DNA of 64,000 nt from positions 1 to 64,000 of the forward strand of contig NDFF03000028.1 of the NCBI GenBank assembly GCA_002150815.3, read 5' to 3'. This document shows positions 34,001 to 46,547 of this stretch, piece by piece. Origin of the DNA: Grammothele lineata. Taxonomy: Eukaryota > Basidiomycota > Agaricomycetes > Polyporales > Polyporaceae. The position numbers and the translations under genes are program-made. The notes beneath the pieces were generated by a model. It was not told the origin of the DNA, ran no database searches, and saw only the letters and a list, made by a program, of their open reading frames with translations. Each line of letters starts with the position of its first letter. Position 1 is the first letter of the stretch.

Positions 34001-34671
34001 ACCAAGGCGTCCTGACTTCAAGCGAAACTGTCGGTCACTATACGTGTGTAGGGGCGTCCGACTGACTAGTCAATGTAGTAATAGCGCCGGTGGAAGGGTA
34101 GAGATCGTGCCGTGGGGGACAACCAGCGTCCGAGACGAGGCCGAGGTCGAGATGAAGAACGTGGGGGGGGGCGACCGAGGTAGAGATTGTGTAGCTGGTC
34201 CTTTGCCATTATATGTACGACGTGGCAGATGTCCGAGGGGTGTCCGGGGTGACTTGCGGCGCAACCGTGCTGCCAGCCTAGTAGTCATTCGAAGGCCTCG
34301 TAACGTAAAGACATCTCCAGGACTCAATCGCTCGCCTGTGCTCAGAGAGTGAACAAAGAGAACCAATCATGGCTAAGTCTGGCGCTATAGGGGGAAATCG
34401 ACAGGTTGCCCATCAGGCCGACTTGTCGTAACGACAAAATTCGAAGATTTGGTATGTCCCCCGGTCCTCGGTTTAGCACGAAGTTGCCGCTCTTCAAGCG
34501 CTTATTTAACATTCTGGTCACCGTTGTTCCTCCCACGTACGTCACGCGTTGTGACGACGAGGACACTATTGTTCAACGTTCACCTCGGTCGTCCTAGGCC
34601 TACCGCTTTTCTTTCTGCTGCCTGACACGCGAGCATTACTCTCACCACTCCCCGCTATTCTCCGTCCCTCC
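34001..34671. other. Divergent promoter region
   Basis: This lies between the unknown minus gene and kinase paralogue B. No extra gene is supported. Confidence 0.5.
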
Positions 34672-35981
34672 ATGCCTTTCGATCCCGAGGGGGTGCTCAC
34701 GGAGGAGGAAGAGTTTTGGCGTAACCATTACGACTTCCTCCAGAATGCGGGGTACACCCTTCGGCCACGTTACAAACCAGGCTGGACACCCTCTTGGAAA
34801 GCGAATCCGGGCAACGTCAATGTCCGCCGATGTGAAGATTCCGTCTCTGCTGTGGTATGTCAACGTTGAACTGCTAGCTTGATCGCTCTAAGCAATCGTT
34901 CTACAGGCCAAACGAACTTTGGATGCTGTTCGTGACTCAGACGGGACGGTGGTCGTGCTAAAGAAAATCTTGAAGTCTGAACACCCCCATGAAGTTGATA
35001 TCGGACGCTACTTGACCTCACCCACTCTTTCTTCCGATCCTCGAAACCACTGCTGTCCCATTCTCGATGTGGTGCAAGAACGCGAAGGCAGCGACTTGGT
35101 CTTTATCGTTATGCCTTTACTCAAGCAGTACAACGAGCCCGAATTCGAGACGGTCGGTGAGGTCGTAGAATTTGTCCGACAAGCCTTCGAGGTACGCGTC
35201 GCTGTGAGCTTTAGTTACGGATTCATACCTACTTGCCATACCACAGGGTTTACATTTCATACATATGCAGAAGGTGGCTCACTGGTAAGTGGATTGGTAT
35301 TCTTACGCGATCCGTTACCTTGATTCATACACAGTGATTCCATGACGCTCAATATCATGATGGACGCATCCCCCATGTATCCAGAACCTTACCATCCTCA
35401 GGCTGTGGTCTTCAAGCGAGACCGGTCTGGGGCGGCAAAGTATTACTCACGAACGGAGAGGCCTACTAGGTACTACTGGACTGATTTCGGTCTCTCTCGT
35501 CGGTACACCTCAGACGAACCAAATCCTACCGAACTACCCATATGGGGCGGGGATCGCACTGTTCCTGAGTACAAGGAGGACTTCAACATTCCGCGGAACC
35601 CCTTCCAAACGGATGTCTATACAGTTGGTAACCTCATACGAGAGGACCTCCTTGAGGTGTGTGCAACGTTCACCTTCGCCTGCGTAGCGACTAACAACGC
35701 GTGTCCAGAACTACTCCAACCTGCGGTTCATGGAACCGCTCATTCTGTCGATGACGACAGCAAAGCCTGATCAACGACCTTCCATGGAGCAGGTAGTTAG
35801 CGAGTTCGAGAAGATTATCTCGAAATTACCGCACTGGAAACTCCGATCGCGACTTGTCGCACGCGAAGACAAGTTCCTCGTAAACCTGATCAAGGACGTG
35901 CAGCACGCCTTCTACCGCATACCGTCGCATCTACTCCGTTTGCGACCGGCCATACCCACCCCCGTGTCTCCCAAGTTGTAA
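34672..35981 (+). CDS. Kinase-like protein, paralogue B (HRD changed to HCD)
   Basis: Five exons (34672-34854, 34907-35191, 35247-35284, 35335-35656, 35709-35981) give 366 residues. After an N-terminal family motif (GYTLRPRYKPGWTPSW) come a beta3 strand with VVVLKK, a hinge-like IVMPLLKQY, the catalytic loop H-C-D-S-M-T-L-N, metal-binding YYWTDFGLSRRY and a VPEY near the usual APE position. Catalytic Lys, Asp, Asn and DFG are therefore kept, while the HRD Arg is Cys. The C-terminus (SKLPHWKLRSRL to FYRIPSHLLRLR) is shared with paralogues C and D. Exon lengths 285/38/322 nearly equal those of C and D. Substrate and role are unknown; no membrane span or signal peptide is seen. Confidence 0.85.
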
Positions 35982-38900
35982 TTGCGGCCGAGCTGGCATC
36001 ATGAGGGATCTCTCGACGAGGCCCTGGCCCCTCGCTTGTACACCTGCACTTTATCTAGTTTGCTGTTCACCGCACTCGGAATGACGTGCTCCCTGGAGCT
36101 GCGTTTTCTTGTTGATCTCATTGGAGGGTGCTGCATTCCTATAACAAACAATATCCTGCTGTGAGGATGGCGCTGGAGACATCATTATTCCATTTTTAGT
36201 CCGCTGTCTTGCGCCCCCAAGGGGACGATTGTTACATTTGGAGACAGTGTGCGGGCAGATTATGAGGTGATTCGAGGGCTGTTAATATCCCTTTCCGATG
36301 CGTCGGGCGATTACACGGCAAGTCTCTGTGTGCTCCTCTATGGCTCGTCGGCTGACTCGCGAGGTCGTACGCCGGCACATTCAACCGAATAGGCATAGTT
36401 CCGCCTGACGTCGTGGGTACTAGCCTCGTGTATCATGTCCAAGAACCTCATTCGAAGCCATACAATCCGAAACAGGCGTCGCGAGTGCCGAACGCCTAAA
36501 CAATACATGTCAGCACAAGGGTTCCCCCAAGAGTTGGCAGGTTCCCTACCACTCGTTCAATCGGATCCCGGGAGACAGCCTTAGATTTCAATTGATACGA
36601 TTAGATTCATGAGTAGTGTTGCTTTGATGCTCCCGCCAATGGAAGTAAGTCAGCGATACGTAAGGGTCGTATCAATACGTCGTGTATTCTTCCCTGTGAG
36701 CTGATAACGCAATTGTCAGGACCGGGGGTCCGACTAGGCGGTGACTTGTGACGGATGAGCACAAACAAACCTGCCCGATCCGAGTCGATAGGGGGCCGAG
36801 AACCTTTAGTTTATCCGACGTTCCTTTGGCCGACTCTGGAGATGGGCCGAGTGGGGTACACGTCGGCTGAAAGATGCAGCGGCATCTTCCACCGTACGCC
36901 TGAAAGCGCACATAACCCCTGACTGTTCAGTGTGACAAGACACGCCGGCTCAAGAGGACACTACATCAGTGGAGGACCCGATCTCTTGTGTTCCGTTCGT
37001 GTTCGCGCCAGAGGTTCTCCCGTCCGAGATGGAACAGAATGTAGCTATGACACAACACTCTAGCGGTTGCAGTCTTCTAGGCCCATCAACGTGTTGATAA
37101 CAACACGCCACACATCAGCATGAAACAAATTCTTTGCGGAGCGGCGATCTGTGCATGGTATTCCATGTCTCCGAGTCTAGCCGGGGTGAATTGGTCGCGC
37201 TTGAAGGGAAATCGAGCGTACTGGGGAATGAAGGCGTCAATGCCGTTCTAAACATAGTGCCTGGGCGTACATGTGAGACATAACTTACTGAGGACCTAGA
37301 ATCCGGTCAACGTGAGTTTGATACTACCAATAGTATTTCCCTCAGCAACGGGCCCCCTGCCAATTGTAGCCGAGGATCGCGCCCGGTCAACGTAAAGTTT
37401 GCGGCCGGTCCCCACACGGGCCTACACAAGACCGAGAAACTTCTCCGGTGTCCAAGGCGACTTACCTCAAGACACTTCCTGAGGGATGGCACAGTTCGAC
37501 CTCTCACCAGCCGTTGTCCGAGCCGACTAGGACTGTTGTCAGCAGAGGGCTATGATCAAGTAGGGTGATTATGTCGAACATACTGTGGAAGGTAGAGGAA
37601 ATCTGTTCAAAAGAATTTCGAACCCGCAAGCCTTAACGTGACTAGGCCAAGGAATGTACGTACTAGTCTGGGAGGAGTATATAATATAGTGAAAATTTGA
37701 TGGCAATAATACAGTATTATCAAGAGTGACTCCGTCCGGCTGACCACGATAGTCGTTGACACGCTCGGAGTAACTACTTACTTCACGGAGAACACCGGGG
37801 TGTTGTGAGCGAGCGAACTGTAGGTCTTGACTTCCCGAAAACTTCTGGACATGCTAGATCGGGTCGACTCCAGACTCTCGAATTTGCTTTTAGGGAACAA
37901 GACAGCCAAGCCTTTCCGAAAGCCGTGGGTGCATGGGCGCCCCCGAAGATTGACAAGCATCCAAAAATTGATTCCATTATTGTTTAGACACAGTGCAGCG
38001 GAGCCGAGACCGGCGAGACTCGCGTCCGGCTGGTGTAATGGCTGCAATCAATTCAGTTACGGGCGATTAAGAATCGAGAAAATTTGCCGAGGCTCGGTAC
38101 ATCGTCTACTATGATATCAAGGCGCCGCGAAAGATTTTAAGTGGCCATGGAAGGAACATTGGCGAGTAGTATGCGCTCACGGAACAGTGTGGCTATAAAA
38201 TGGCTAGTATCGACGGCGATCCATCCTGGGTCATCGTCACGCAGGTGTTAACGGACAGTTCATTGCTACCTTCAGCTTTCGACGTAAAGCGATATCTGTG
38301 CGCGGCCCTTCGATCCAGCTGCACGTGTCCTATAAGTTGAGAAGCCAACCCATGCCAAATCATCACCGCCCCGGGTACGGTCTTTCAATCTCACCTGCGA
38401 GTTACGGGTTGAGAGGGCAGGAAATTGAGACGCAACTGCGAAGCTTAGGAACGACTTGTCTTCCAGAGTTATCTCGCACTATTGGACCTTGAATGGGTCA
38501 CTGGCGGCGTGGAAAAGTTAGTTTTGCATTGTGGGTTCTCGGTCCTAGGCGTCGTGTTTGAAGGCTACCGGGAAGGACGCACCTCTGGCTCGACGGTCTT
38601 CAGGACGTCCTGCTCTGAGATCTGAGATAGCCGCTAAGGGATGGCGGTGGGACAGTCGTTATTGTAACCGTTACATATTATCAAGATAGGAGAGCATTGT
38701 GAAAGGGCCCCCGGAGAGCTTGAAGCTTTGGTGGTACTAGCTATAGCAGTGTGTTACAGTCATGAGTCGGAGACAGAAAAATTAGAGGCCACGAGAAAGC
38801 TGAGATCATCATGCTTTTGGAGTGTTGAATATGATGCTAGCGAGATCGTGAGATGTGAGGAAAGAACAAGGAATTTTTCGACATCCAGCACAGTACTCAG

Positions 38901-40203
38901 TGATCAACACGAGGCTGGAGACGGATGGCTTGAGAGGAAGGCGAGAAACGGGAAGAGCCAGGGTTTGACTAGGCACCCATACAAGCTGTAGACATGGGAT
39001 AGAGTTCGGCATAATGGGCCAACAGGGACTCGTACCTTGACAATGATAGCTGCCGGACAGGAGGGCTAACTTGAATCTTGTGGTGAGAGGAGATAAGGCC
39101 TGACTAGCGACTCCAAACTCGTTGGTAGTGACAGTAGGAGTTCCCAACTCCGACTCCATAGGCATACATAAAGTCGGAGCATCCGCGGAGTACGCAATAG
39201 CCGCCGCGGGGTTCGTCGGTGACTGAAAATTAATCTGCGATTGGGCAAAAATCTTTGAAATCTCGTCACAGGCTGCGAAGCACATCGAGTACTTAAGAGT
39301 TACCCCAGCACAGAAGCTTTGTAGATGAGTATTTCAGCAGCGTCGGTGGTTTATAGACCGGACGCAAGGGGGCTTCAAGTTGTTGTAGACGCGTAGTCTT
39401 GGCGGCTGCTTTCACGCTGAGCAGTGCTAGTGAACAGCGCGGCGCCGGTTGACTTTCAAGTTGAGACGGTCTTTGTATTCGATGTATGACAAAAAGGGTG
39501 GCACTATATCGTACTTATGTGCTGGCAAGGGGTGAATACGTCGCTCGATGGCCTAGCCCGGGATCGTCCCGGGGGGTAACGACACCGTACTTCTGGGCCG
39601 GGCTCAGCTGTACTACACCAGAAAGCTTGTCCGACGGCAACACGACGTTGCGAAGATAGCAATCAAAACCTGCTTTCACCGTGACTGGCATGAGGCTGAA
39701 GAAGCAGCGAAATCTGTTGACTGAACACGGCGGCCTCCGTTACTACAAACCACGAATGCTGTTACAGGTTAGAGGAGACGTATGCGCGCGGAAGGAGTCC
39801 AGCTCTACGTAGTGACCGTGACGATGTCTCAAGAGGCGGGATCAGCGAACGGAGATTCTCCAAACACGGAGTTCTGTCTCGAGGAGTTGCTTCGTGTCGA
39901 TAGCGGTGCACCTATTTTCCGTTCAACGAAGGGCCGAATGGGTGACCTGAATATTATGCTCACTAGTGTGTTGAAGCGCAAGCCGAGGCGCATTCATTCG
40001 CGCTGTTGCACTGCTATAGACGACATTCGCTCGTGCTTCCCGGGAAGAGCGCTATCCGAGGCTCGGAAGTCAACTGGTGCACTACTGCAAACCGACGAGA
40101 CCTACCATAGCGGATTCCCAACAATTTCGTATTTCACGCTTTAATCTCCTACATTCTGTTACATCGTATGGAGGGTTGTCGATAATGGCTTGTCGCCTGG
40201 CTT
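35982..40203. other. Gene-poor 4.2 kb with decayed coding-like patches
   Basis: No complete gene is supported. At 38809-39285 (minus) an open frame reads S-P-T-N-P-A-A-A and N-E-F-G-V-A-S-Q-A-L-S-P-L and is followed by a plausible GTACGA donor. At 39570-40145 (plus) coding-like segments occur in different frames (KIAIKTCFHRDWHEAEEAAK; LLTEHGGLRYYKPRMLLQ; TEFCLEELLRVDSGAP), as expected of a broken gene. I cannot name either parent family. Confidence 0.4.
39570..40144 (+). pseudogene. Probable broken gene of unknown family
   Basis: Three protein-like stretches follow each other on the plus strand in shifted frames. The first reads V-L-L-G-R-A-Q-L-Y-Y-T-R-K-L and continues to E-E-A-A-K-S-V-D-stop. 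The second begins L-L-T-E-H-G-G-L-R-Y-Y-K-P-R in another frame overlapping that stop. The third runs from about 39790 to 40144. I found no intron set that joins them cleanly, so either frameshifts have broken the gene or my exon model is wrong. Confidence 0.3.
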
Positions 40204-40530
40204 CTAGCCTGGTAAGAAGTGCGCTCTCAAGTAAGACAGATTGTGATGGCCTAAATCGCTGACATGGGGGACATACTCGCGGAGCTCTTTGATGAGATCA
40301 ATCAGATCCTTCGGGTCCATTGTCTTGAGGAATACGTCGAGTAGTGCATACGCCTTCTCTTGGTAGTTGTTCGCGCGCTGGAGCTGAACTTTCCAGCTTC
40401 CTCGGGCGAAAGCCTTATCGACGACGCCCGGCGAGTCAAGGTTGACAGAACGAATGGCTTGCCGCGTGGTTTGCAGAGAGTTGTAAAGCTCTTGCTGGTC
40501 TAAGGGCGGGACGGTCGGGCTTGGATTCAT
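40204..40530 (-). CDS. Unknown 108-residue protein
   Basis: A single open frame is read from MNPSPTVPPLDQQEL. An upstream in-frame ATG at 40659 would add about 43 residues of Leu/Pro/Ser-rich sequence that looks like translated leader. The rest is helical and charged (LYNSLQTTRQAIRS, QLQRANNYQEKAYALLDVFL, DPKDLIDLIKELREYVPHV), suggesting a soluble helical bundle. The last residues may belong to an unspliced intron, as a donor could lie after V-P-H-V-S. No family is recognised. Confidence 0.5.
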   Translation of the reverse strand: MNPSPTVPPLDQQELYNSLQTTRQAIRSVNLDSPGVVDKAFARGSWKVQLQRANNYQEKAYALLDVFLKTMDPKDLIDLIKELREYVPHVSDLGHHNLSYLRAHFLPG

Positions 40531-41155
40531 AATCGGAGAGGATCGGGATAGATGAGACGGTGCTAGTGGCGGTAACTCAGACGGCAGTCGGAGGTTTGCC
40601 AGCGAGAAGAGAGGCAAGTCGGGGCGTAAGCCAGACGCCAATCTGAAGGAGAGAGACAACGCAGGCGAGGAAACTCAAGGTATATTCGCCGAGAGAGGCT
40701 TCAAATAGCTGTGGTTGGCTGACGAGAAGATGGAGGAATGCCCGGGGGCGCCACTAGTAGGAGAACAACGCTTGACATGTTCGTCGAGAATGTGTGAATG
40801 CCGGGCCTCGCGCGAGTCACAGCCCACAACTACGACGAGCCACACGCGAGCCTGCCTTCCTTTCAGTCCATTCAGATAAGGTCTAAGGCGCTCACAAGTT
40901 CCAATATTTAGCCCACCGGAGAAGACAAGGCGCGGTCGTACTGTTGAGGTATGATTGGCGCTCATTCTGTGACCACTAACACACACCGTGATCATGTGGC
41001 CTGATCCGTTCTCACGTTCCTGGGCGTCGGAATAGGCGGTCACCTTGTTGTGTTCTCGGACACGCGTTGAACTACGATGTGTTGCTGTCTTGCGCCCACT
41101 TCCCAGCACACCCGGTCGCCTCTCTTCCTCTCTCCCCACTGTCTAACGTTTGTCA
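40531..41155. other. Divergent intergenic region
   Basis: These are promoters of the unknown minus gene and of kinase paralogue C. No other gene is supported. Confidence 0.5.
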
Positions 41156-42467
41156 ATGGCTTCTCGCATACGAGAGGGCATATTGTCGGATGACGAGGTT
41201 TTCTGGCGCGACCGTTACGACCACCTGCGTGAGGCTGGGTATACCTTGCGCCCTCGCTATAAGCCGGACTGGACTCCATCCTGGAAGGGCACCAACAAGT
41301 CTCCGCTTAGTTGTGAGGATGGTGTTGGAATACTGGTACGACTCTGTCGAATCTCATTGCTGCGCTCAAATTCATTCTTGTTTAGCGGGCCCGGATCTTG
41401 GACGCTGTTCGTAGTTCGGACCAGAAGATGGTTACATTGAAACGAGTGTATAAGTCCGTTCATCCCTTGGAAGCAGATATTGGCCAATACCTGTCCTCCC
41501 CTGATCTCTCCAACGACCCTCGAAATCATTGTTGCCCCATCCTCGACGTTGTGCAGGACCGGATAGACGAAGACATCCAGTTCATCGTCATGCCTCTCCT
41601 GAAGCGATACAAGGACCCCCCGTTTGAGACAGTCGGCGAGGCCGTAGAGTTCTTCCGGCAGACCTTTGAGGTGAGATAAGTTGTACTTAAGTTCTGCCTT
41701 CCTGTCTCATACGCGACGTATAGGGTCTGCAGTTCATGCATGAGCATGATGTCGCACATCGGTCTGTCTCGTTCATGCCCCATTCCGTTTGTCCGACTAA
41801 CTGAGGATTGTAGGGATATCATGACACTCAACGTGATGATGGATGCAGCACCCATGTACCCCGAGATGTATCACCCTCAGACGTTCGGCTATTCGCGCGA
41901 CCTATCCAAGGAAGCGAAATACTATTCAAGAACAGCGCGACCAGTCAAGTACTATTTCACGGATTTCGGCCTTTCTCGCCGTTACAAAGAAGGCGACGAT
42001 CGTCGTGAACTGCCCATTTGGGGTGGCGATAGGACAGTCCCCGAGTTCTGCGTGGATTTCAACGTCGCTTGGGATCCCTTCCGAGCGGACGTCTACTGTC
42101 TAGGCAACCTGATTAGGGAGGACTTTCTGCAGGTACTCGCCCCATTCCGCCTGCTTCGCGTCAACGCATCACTAATCAAGTGCTGTCTCTCCAGGTCTAC
42201 TCGAATCTAGGCTTCATGGACGAATTGATAGCGTCGATGTGCCGTGAAGATCCCCAGCTGCGTCCGACAATGGCTGAAGTGGTATCCCAGTTTCAGAACG
42301 TCATGTCGAAGTTGCCTACTTGGCGACTCCGATGGCGGCTGGTCCTGCGAAAGGATGGCACATTCATGAACGTTATTAGGGATGCCCACCATGTGTTCTA
42401 TCGGGCGCCAGCTCACTTACTCCGTTGGCGGCGAGCTGTACCCCGTCCTAAGGCAGCGATACCGTAA
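41156..42467 (+). CDS. Kinase-like protein, paralogue C
   Basis: Five exons (41156-41335, 41386-41670, 41724-41761, 41814-42132, 42195-42467) give 364 residues. The family motif GYTLRPRYKPDWTPSW is followed by VTLKRV (catalytic Lys), FIVMPLLKRY, an intact catalytic loop AHRDIMTLN, YYFTDFGLSRRY and VPEF. The C-terminal part (DPFRADVYCLGNLIRED, LRPTMAEVV, SKLPTWRLRWRL) matches paralogues B and D. All canonical catalytic residues are present, so activity is possible. The glycine-rich loop is not recognisable, so nucleotide binding may be atypical. Introns sit at the same positions and phases as in B and D, so the copies arose by duplication of genomic DNA rather than by retroposition. Confidence 0.88.
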
Positions 42468-45400
42468 TTGTGGCTGCGCCGCAACGTCGTGTACCTCTTG
42501 ACGAGGCCCACATACATCCACGTTCGTTTAAATGGCCATCGAGTGTCCCAATGCAGTTCTGAATACTCGGAATCACACTTGCCAGATCCACGGTCGATGA
42601 TTAAAATTTCAGGTATGGTGATAGAACACCTAGAGGCGTACCCGTAATTTCAACGATTTTCATGAAAAGTAATAGTTTTCGGTGTGAGTTCCTCCGTTGC
42701 TAACATGCCTTTTTGGTGCGTTCCACTGTCTGTTCTCGCGACAGCACCATAACCCCCTGATTACACTGTACGTATTCGCTGTGCAGAGCGTTGCCCGACA
42801 TAGAGCGCAGCCCCGCCAGACAACAAGGAACCCAAAAAATGACTACATAGCGCCTGAACACGCCATGTAAGACCTATCAGGCCGCGCCATTTGTTCTCGT
42901 GTGAAAAAGTCAGTGTATCTCATCTGACTTACGAACGACATCACATGTGGGCAGAATATCCACCAAAGTGCGTAGACCGCCGTGGATAATCTGTCTAGAC
43001 AATGCACCCGGGGATCGATACTATCAGGCTCCGAAGGTTGCGCTCAAATACTTAGTATGGAAGGGAACTTTTGTCTGATGGTAACACAAGAACGCAAGGA
43101 CAACACTTTAGCATAAGTAACGGATACTTATTGCCACCGTTAATTCTTACGAAGCCAACTTTCGGTGTAATACCACAGTGTTGCCCTCTTTAAGACACCG
43201 TCGTCTCCAAATCCAGCTTACCAGTTGGCCACAGCCCCATTGCTCCAAAGGAACAAGACCTCCTCACCGATCCGTCGTTTGTGGGCGCATGGTGGGACGC
43301 TGAGACAGGGGTTTCTGATGCCCTACACGGTCGCCGTGCTACTGGCGCGGTCATTGTCTTCTCTATTGTTGCCGACTCTCGGATCGTAGTCAGCGGCCAT
43401 CATGGGTTGTGTCCGAAGAACATAGTAATCCCTCGCGACCTGAGGAAAGGTGCATGCCGTTCTCCGGGTGACTCCGCACCCTGCATTCGAAATGTCGTTC
43501 GCCTGCTTTCCCTTTCATCACCCGAAGAACAAAGATATTTCTTAGTTGGAAACGTCGATGCGGTTGTTACGTGAGACGCGCCGCCGTACGGCGGACGTCG
43601 TTCCATTCCTTATGGTGTCCTAGTGACCCTCGCATTGTTCCTAACCGGCGTCATCGGGAATGCAGTGCACCGAATCGGACGTCGCACCAACCGGTTCCAG
43701 CTGATTCCAAAACTCGAGACCATCTCAATTTCTCACCTGTTGGGGCGCCTGCCTTTCGTGGGCGCTGACTCATCGTCTCTGGCGCCCGCGTCCAGTGAGC
43801 GGGCAACGTCCTCGTTCAACTCTACGAGCGAACGGGCGGACCGTTTGGTCGTTGAAAGGCCCAGAGGTCCGGCCCTAGTTGGTCGGTATGCCAGTTGACG
43901 TATCAGCTTTCTGAAAATATGCATGTTATTCGCCCATATCTCTCAGTATGGCTGCCTCGGCAGGCTTCGGCGAGCCGCGTACGCTGACGCACAAGGAAGG
44001 GCCCTTCGTGGAGGAGAGTGGAGACGCACTACTTCTTATGGTCATCTGGCGCTGGGAGGCTCCTACAGGTGAGAAATCGAAACGGTCTCGAGTTTTGGAA
44101 TCAGCTGTCAGTTCCCATGTTGGCTAGGTCGGCTCCGATATACGGACTCCAGAGTGATAAGAGACGGGCCGACGTCCAACAGCCTCGCGCTGAGACTGGA
44201 CCAGTGCTAAGGAACCAAATAGAATAGCACTGAAATCGTTATACACGACTGTTTTGCGGAAAGGATGCACGGCCGGCGCAGGCACAGGCGTAACACCTTC
44301 CGCACTGTGCGCGTGGTTAATGCATGCCTGCTGTGATAGAAGGACATCGGACTCTGTCGTTGTAGTGTGCAAAGATGATGCAACTTCGGGGCTCATGATG
44401 TGTAGGGATGAGGTCGAGGGATAAGCCAACGAGAGTGATATTGAAACAGAAGAGCGACGCACCAGCGAGAACTCAATGAGTTCTCCAAGGGCAGCGGGAA
44501 TGGAACAGGACCAATGCGTACTGCTCAAAGACCACATTCGAACATCCCCACACACGAGGATATTGCCCACCCTTCTCTTCTCTCCTCTGCCCTGCAAACG
44601 CCTACGGTCACCATGCGGTCCGGCATTGAGGGTCCAAGTTGACGAATCATGTCGTTTAGGGTCCCTAGGTTGCTGGAAGGATAAGGGTGGGTAAACAGTA
44701 GGACAAATGCCGCGTTGTCGGACGTCCAAGGCCCTGCTGCGGATGGAAGTAATTTGCAACAAGGGCAACGTCGGAGGAAATTACCGGGCAGGCAGAAACG
44801 GGTAAAATGTTACGGCCGTATTAAGTCCAAGATCGTTGTTTCGTCTTCTACGAATGGTGGGTCCATGCAGGCATAGAGGGGGGCGCAAGCAGAAGGTGTG
44901 TATATTTGGGTCCTGTTACCCGACAACGTAGGGGGAGTGGGTGAACGCGCCGAATGGGGCTGGGTGGGGCGCCGTCACTGCTGCCCGAGGCCGGCGTCAG
45001 CGGCACCTTTCCGAACGCTGTTCGCGGCACCCACGATGCTCTGCGCCCCACGAACGCTGCGCACACGCGGAGCCGTCGGGCGGGCGCGTCGCACGCCCAC
45101 GGCTCTGTCATGGTGTCGGAACTCCGCCTCAGTATGCGGGCAAGAAACTCTCAGGTTGTACCTCCTATGTAGTAGTATGCAGTCGTGGCTACAGCTCACC
45201 CCGAGTTGCAGGGGGAAATCAGCGAGCAGCTCGAATGTATCATAACCACAACTAAGCCGACGCCGCTGAGCCCCGGAAGGATCATATGGTCACGGCGACT
45301 GAGGGTTATGTCAAGAGCGGGAAGGTGAACACGGGTCTGCTGTATCAGTTCTGCCACGGAGGAAATTTATCTGCGAGGCAGAAGCGGTTCGGATCTGGGA

Positions 45401-46547
45401 CATACCGTTTTGAGGTGACCTGGGCGTGACCGTGGGGTACAGGTCGCTCGAGAGTTCCGGATTGGGAGACGTGGGAAGGAAAGGCGGCTAAGGAGGCGGT
45501 GCGCGCGCCAGGGGGTTTGTGGGTGTATGTGATGACAGTATTTGGACGACCTCGTGTTCTTATTTGATCTCCTGGTGGCCATGTGTCGCGGAGTTTGTAC
45601 GCATATCGGAGTTTGCCGAGAAGGTAGAGCGGGGCGCCCCGTAACGCTTGTACACTGGCAGTTCAAGGGCACCGCTCGTTTGGCCTCACTCGATCCATTT
45701 CCCTCTTCAACCTAATGGGTCCCTACTCTCATGAGACTCCTGAATGCTGCTACCGAGTCCGGGATCCTACGTCTGCTTCTCCACTATCAATAGCATACTC
45801 TCGGTCGCATCACTTACTCTACTTTTCCCATGCGAAATTCGAGCCACTGAAGCCCTCAGCCTGAAATGGAGCGGTCTCAGTATCCGATCGTGGTTCCACT
45901 ATCGTTCGCATGCAGCTTACTACCGACCAACAATCCTCGGACTAAAACGCTGAGTAAGTTGCGAGCGGAGCCTGAGTCAACACACTGTGGTATCATAGGC
46001 TCCGACCGGTTACTGCTCTCCGCCGGGAACATCATTCTTTGGAGCCGTACGTACATCACACGGTTCAAAAGTTGGAACCTCCGGACTCGGACGATGTCAT
46101 GCGATGTATCACCATGAGCTCGCGGGTTCAAGAGGACGATGCACACATGGGGCCGTCTCACTGTGCCTCTAGTACCCGTGCTTGTGTTGTGGGTTCACCA
46201 CGCCGCTGCCGGGGGAGCGCAAAGTCAAACTACCGTAGAATGAGATCAAAGTAAAGTCATCCATCTAGCGAGGTAATCACAGGCATCCTCCTTGACATGC
46301 AGGCCGAGTACAGATTTGTCTTGTAGGTTACTGAAGTTTGTCCGAGTTCATGCCACGCCTTGGTAAGATGATTCAATGAGATGATACATAATGTAAGTCC
46401 GAAGTCCCAAATTCCGTGTAGGCCACATGGCGGAGCCAGCCGTTGTAGTATACGCTTTTCGGAGGGGGATTCCAAGGGAGGGAGGTCGTCAGAACCTACG
46501 GCCTCGTTCTGTCAACGAGCTTACAACTGAATGATATCCACGGTAGC
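42468..46547. other. Gene-poor 4 kb
   Basis: No complete gene is supported. The minus frame ending at 44124 contains a protein-like stretch from an ATG at about 44396 (M-S-P-E-V-A-S-S; V-V-Y-N-D-F-S-A-I-L-F-G), and the plus frame 43281-43574 is open, but neither has splice partners or a recognisable domain. Confidence 0.45.
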
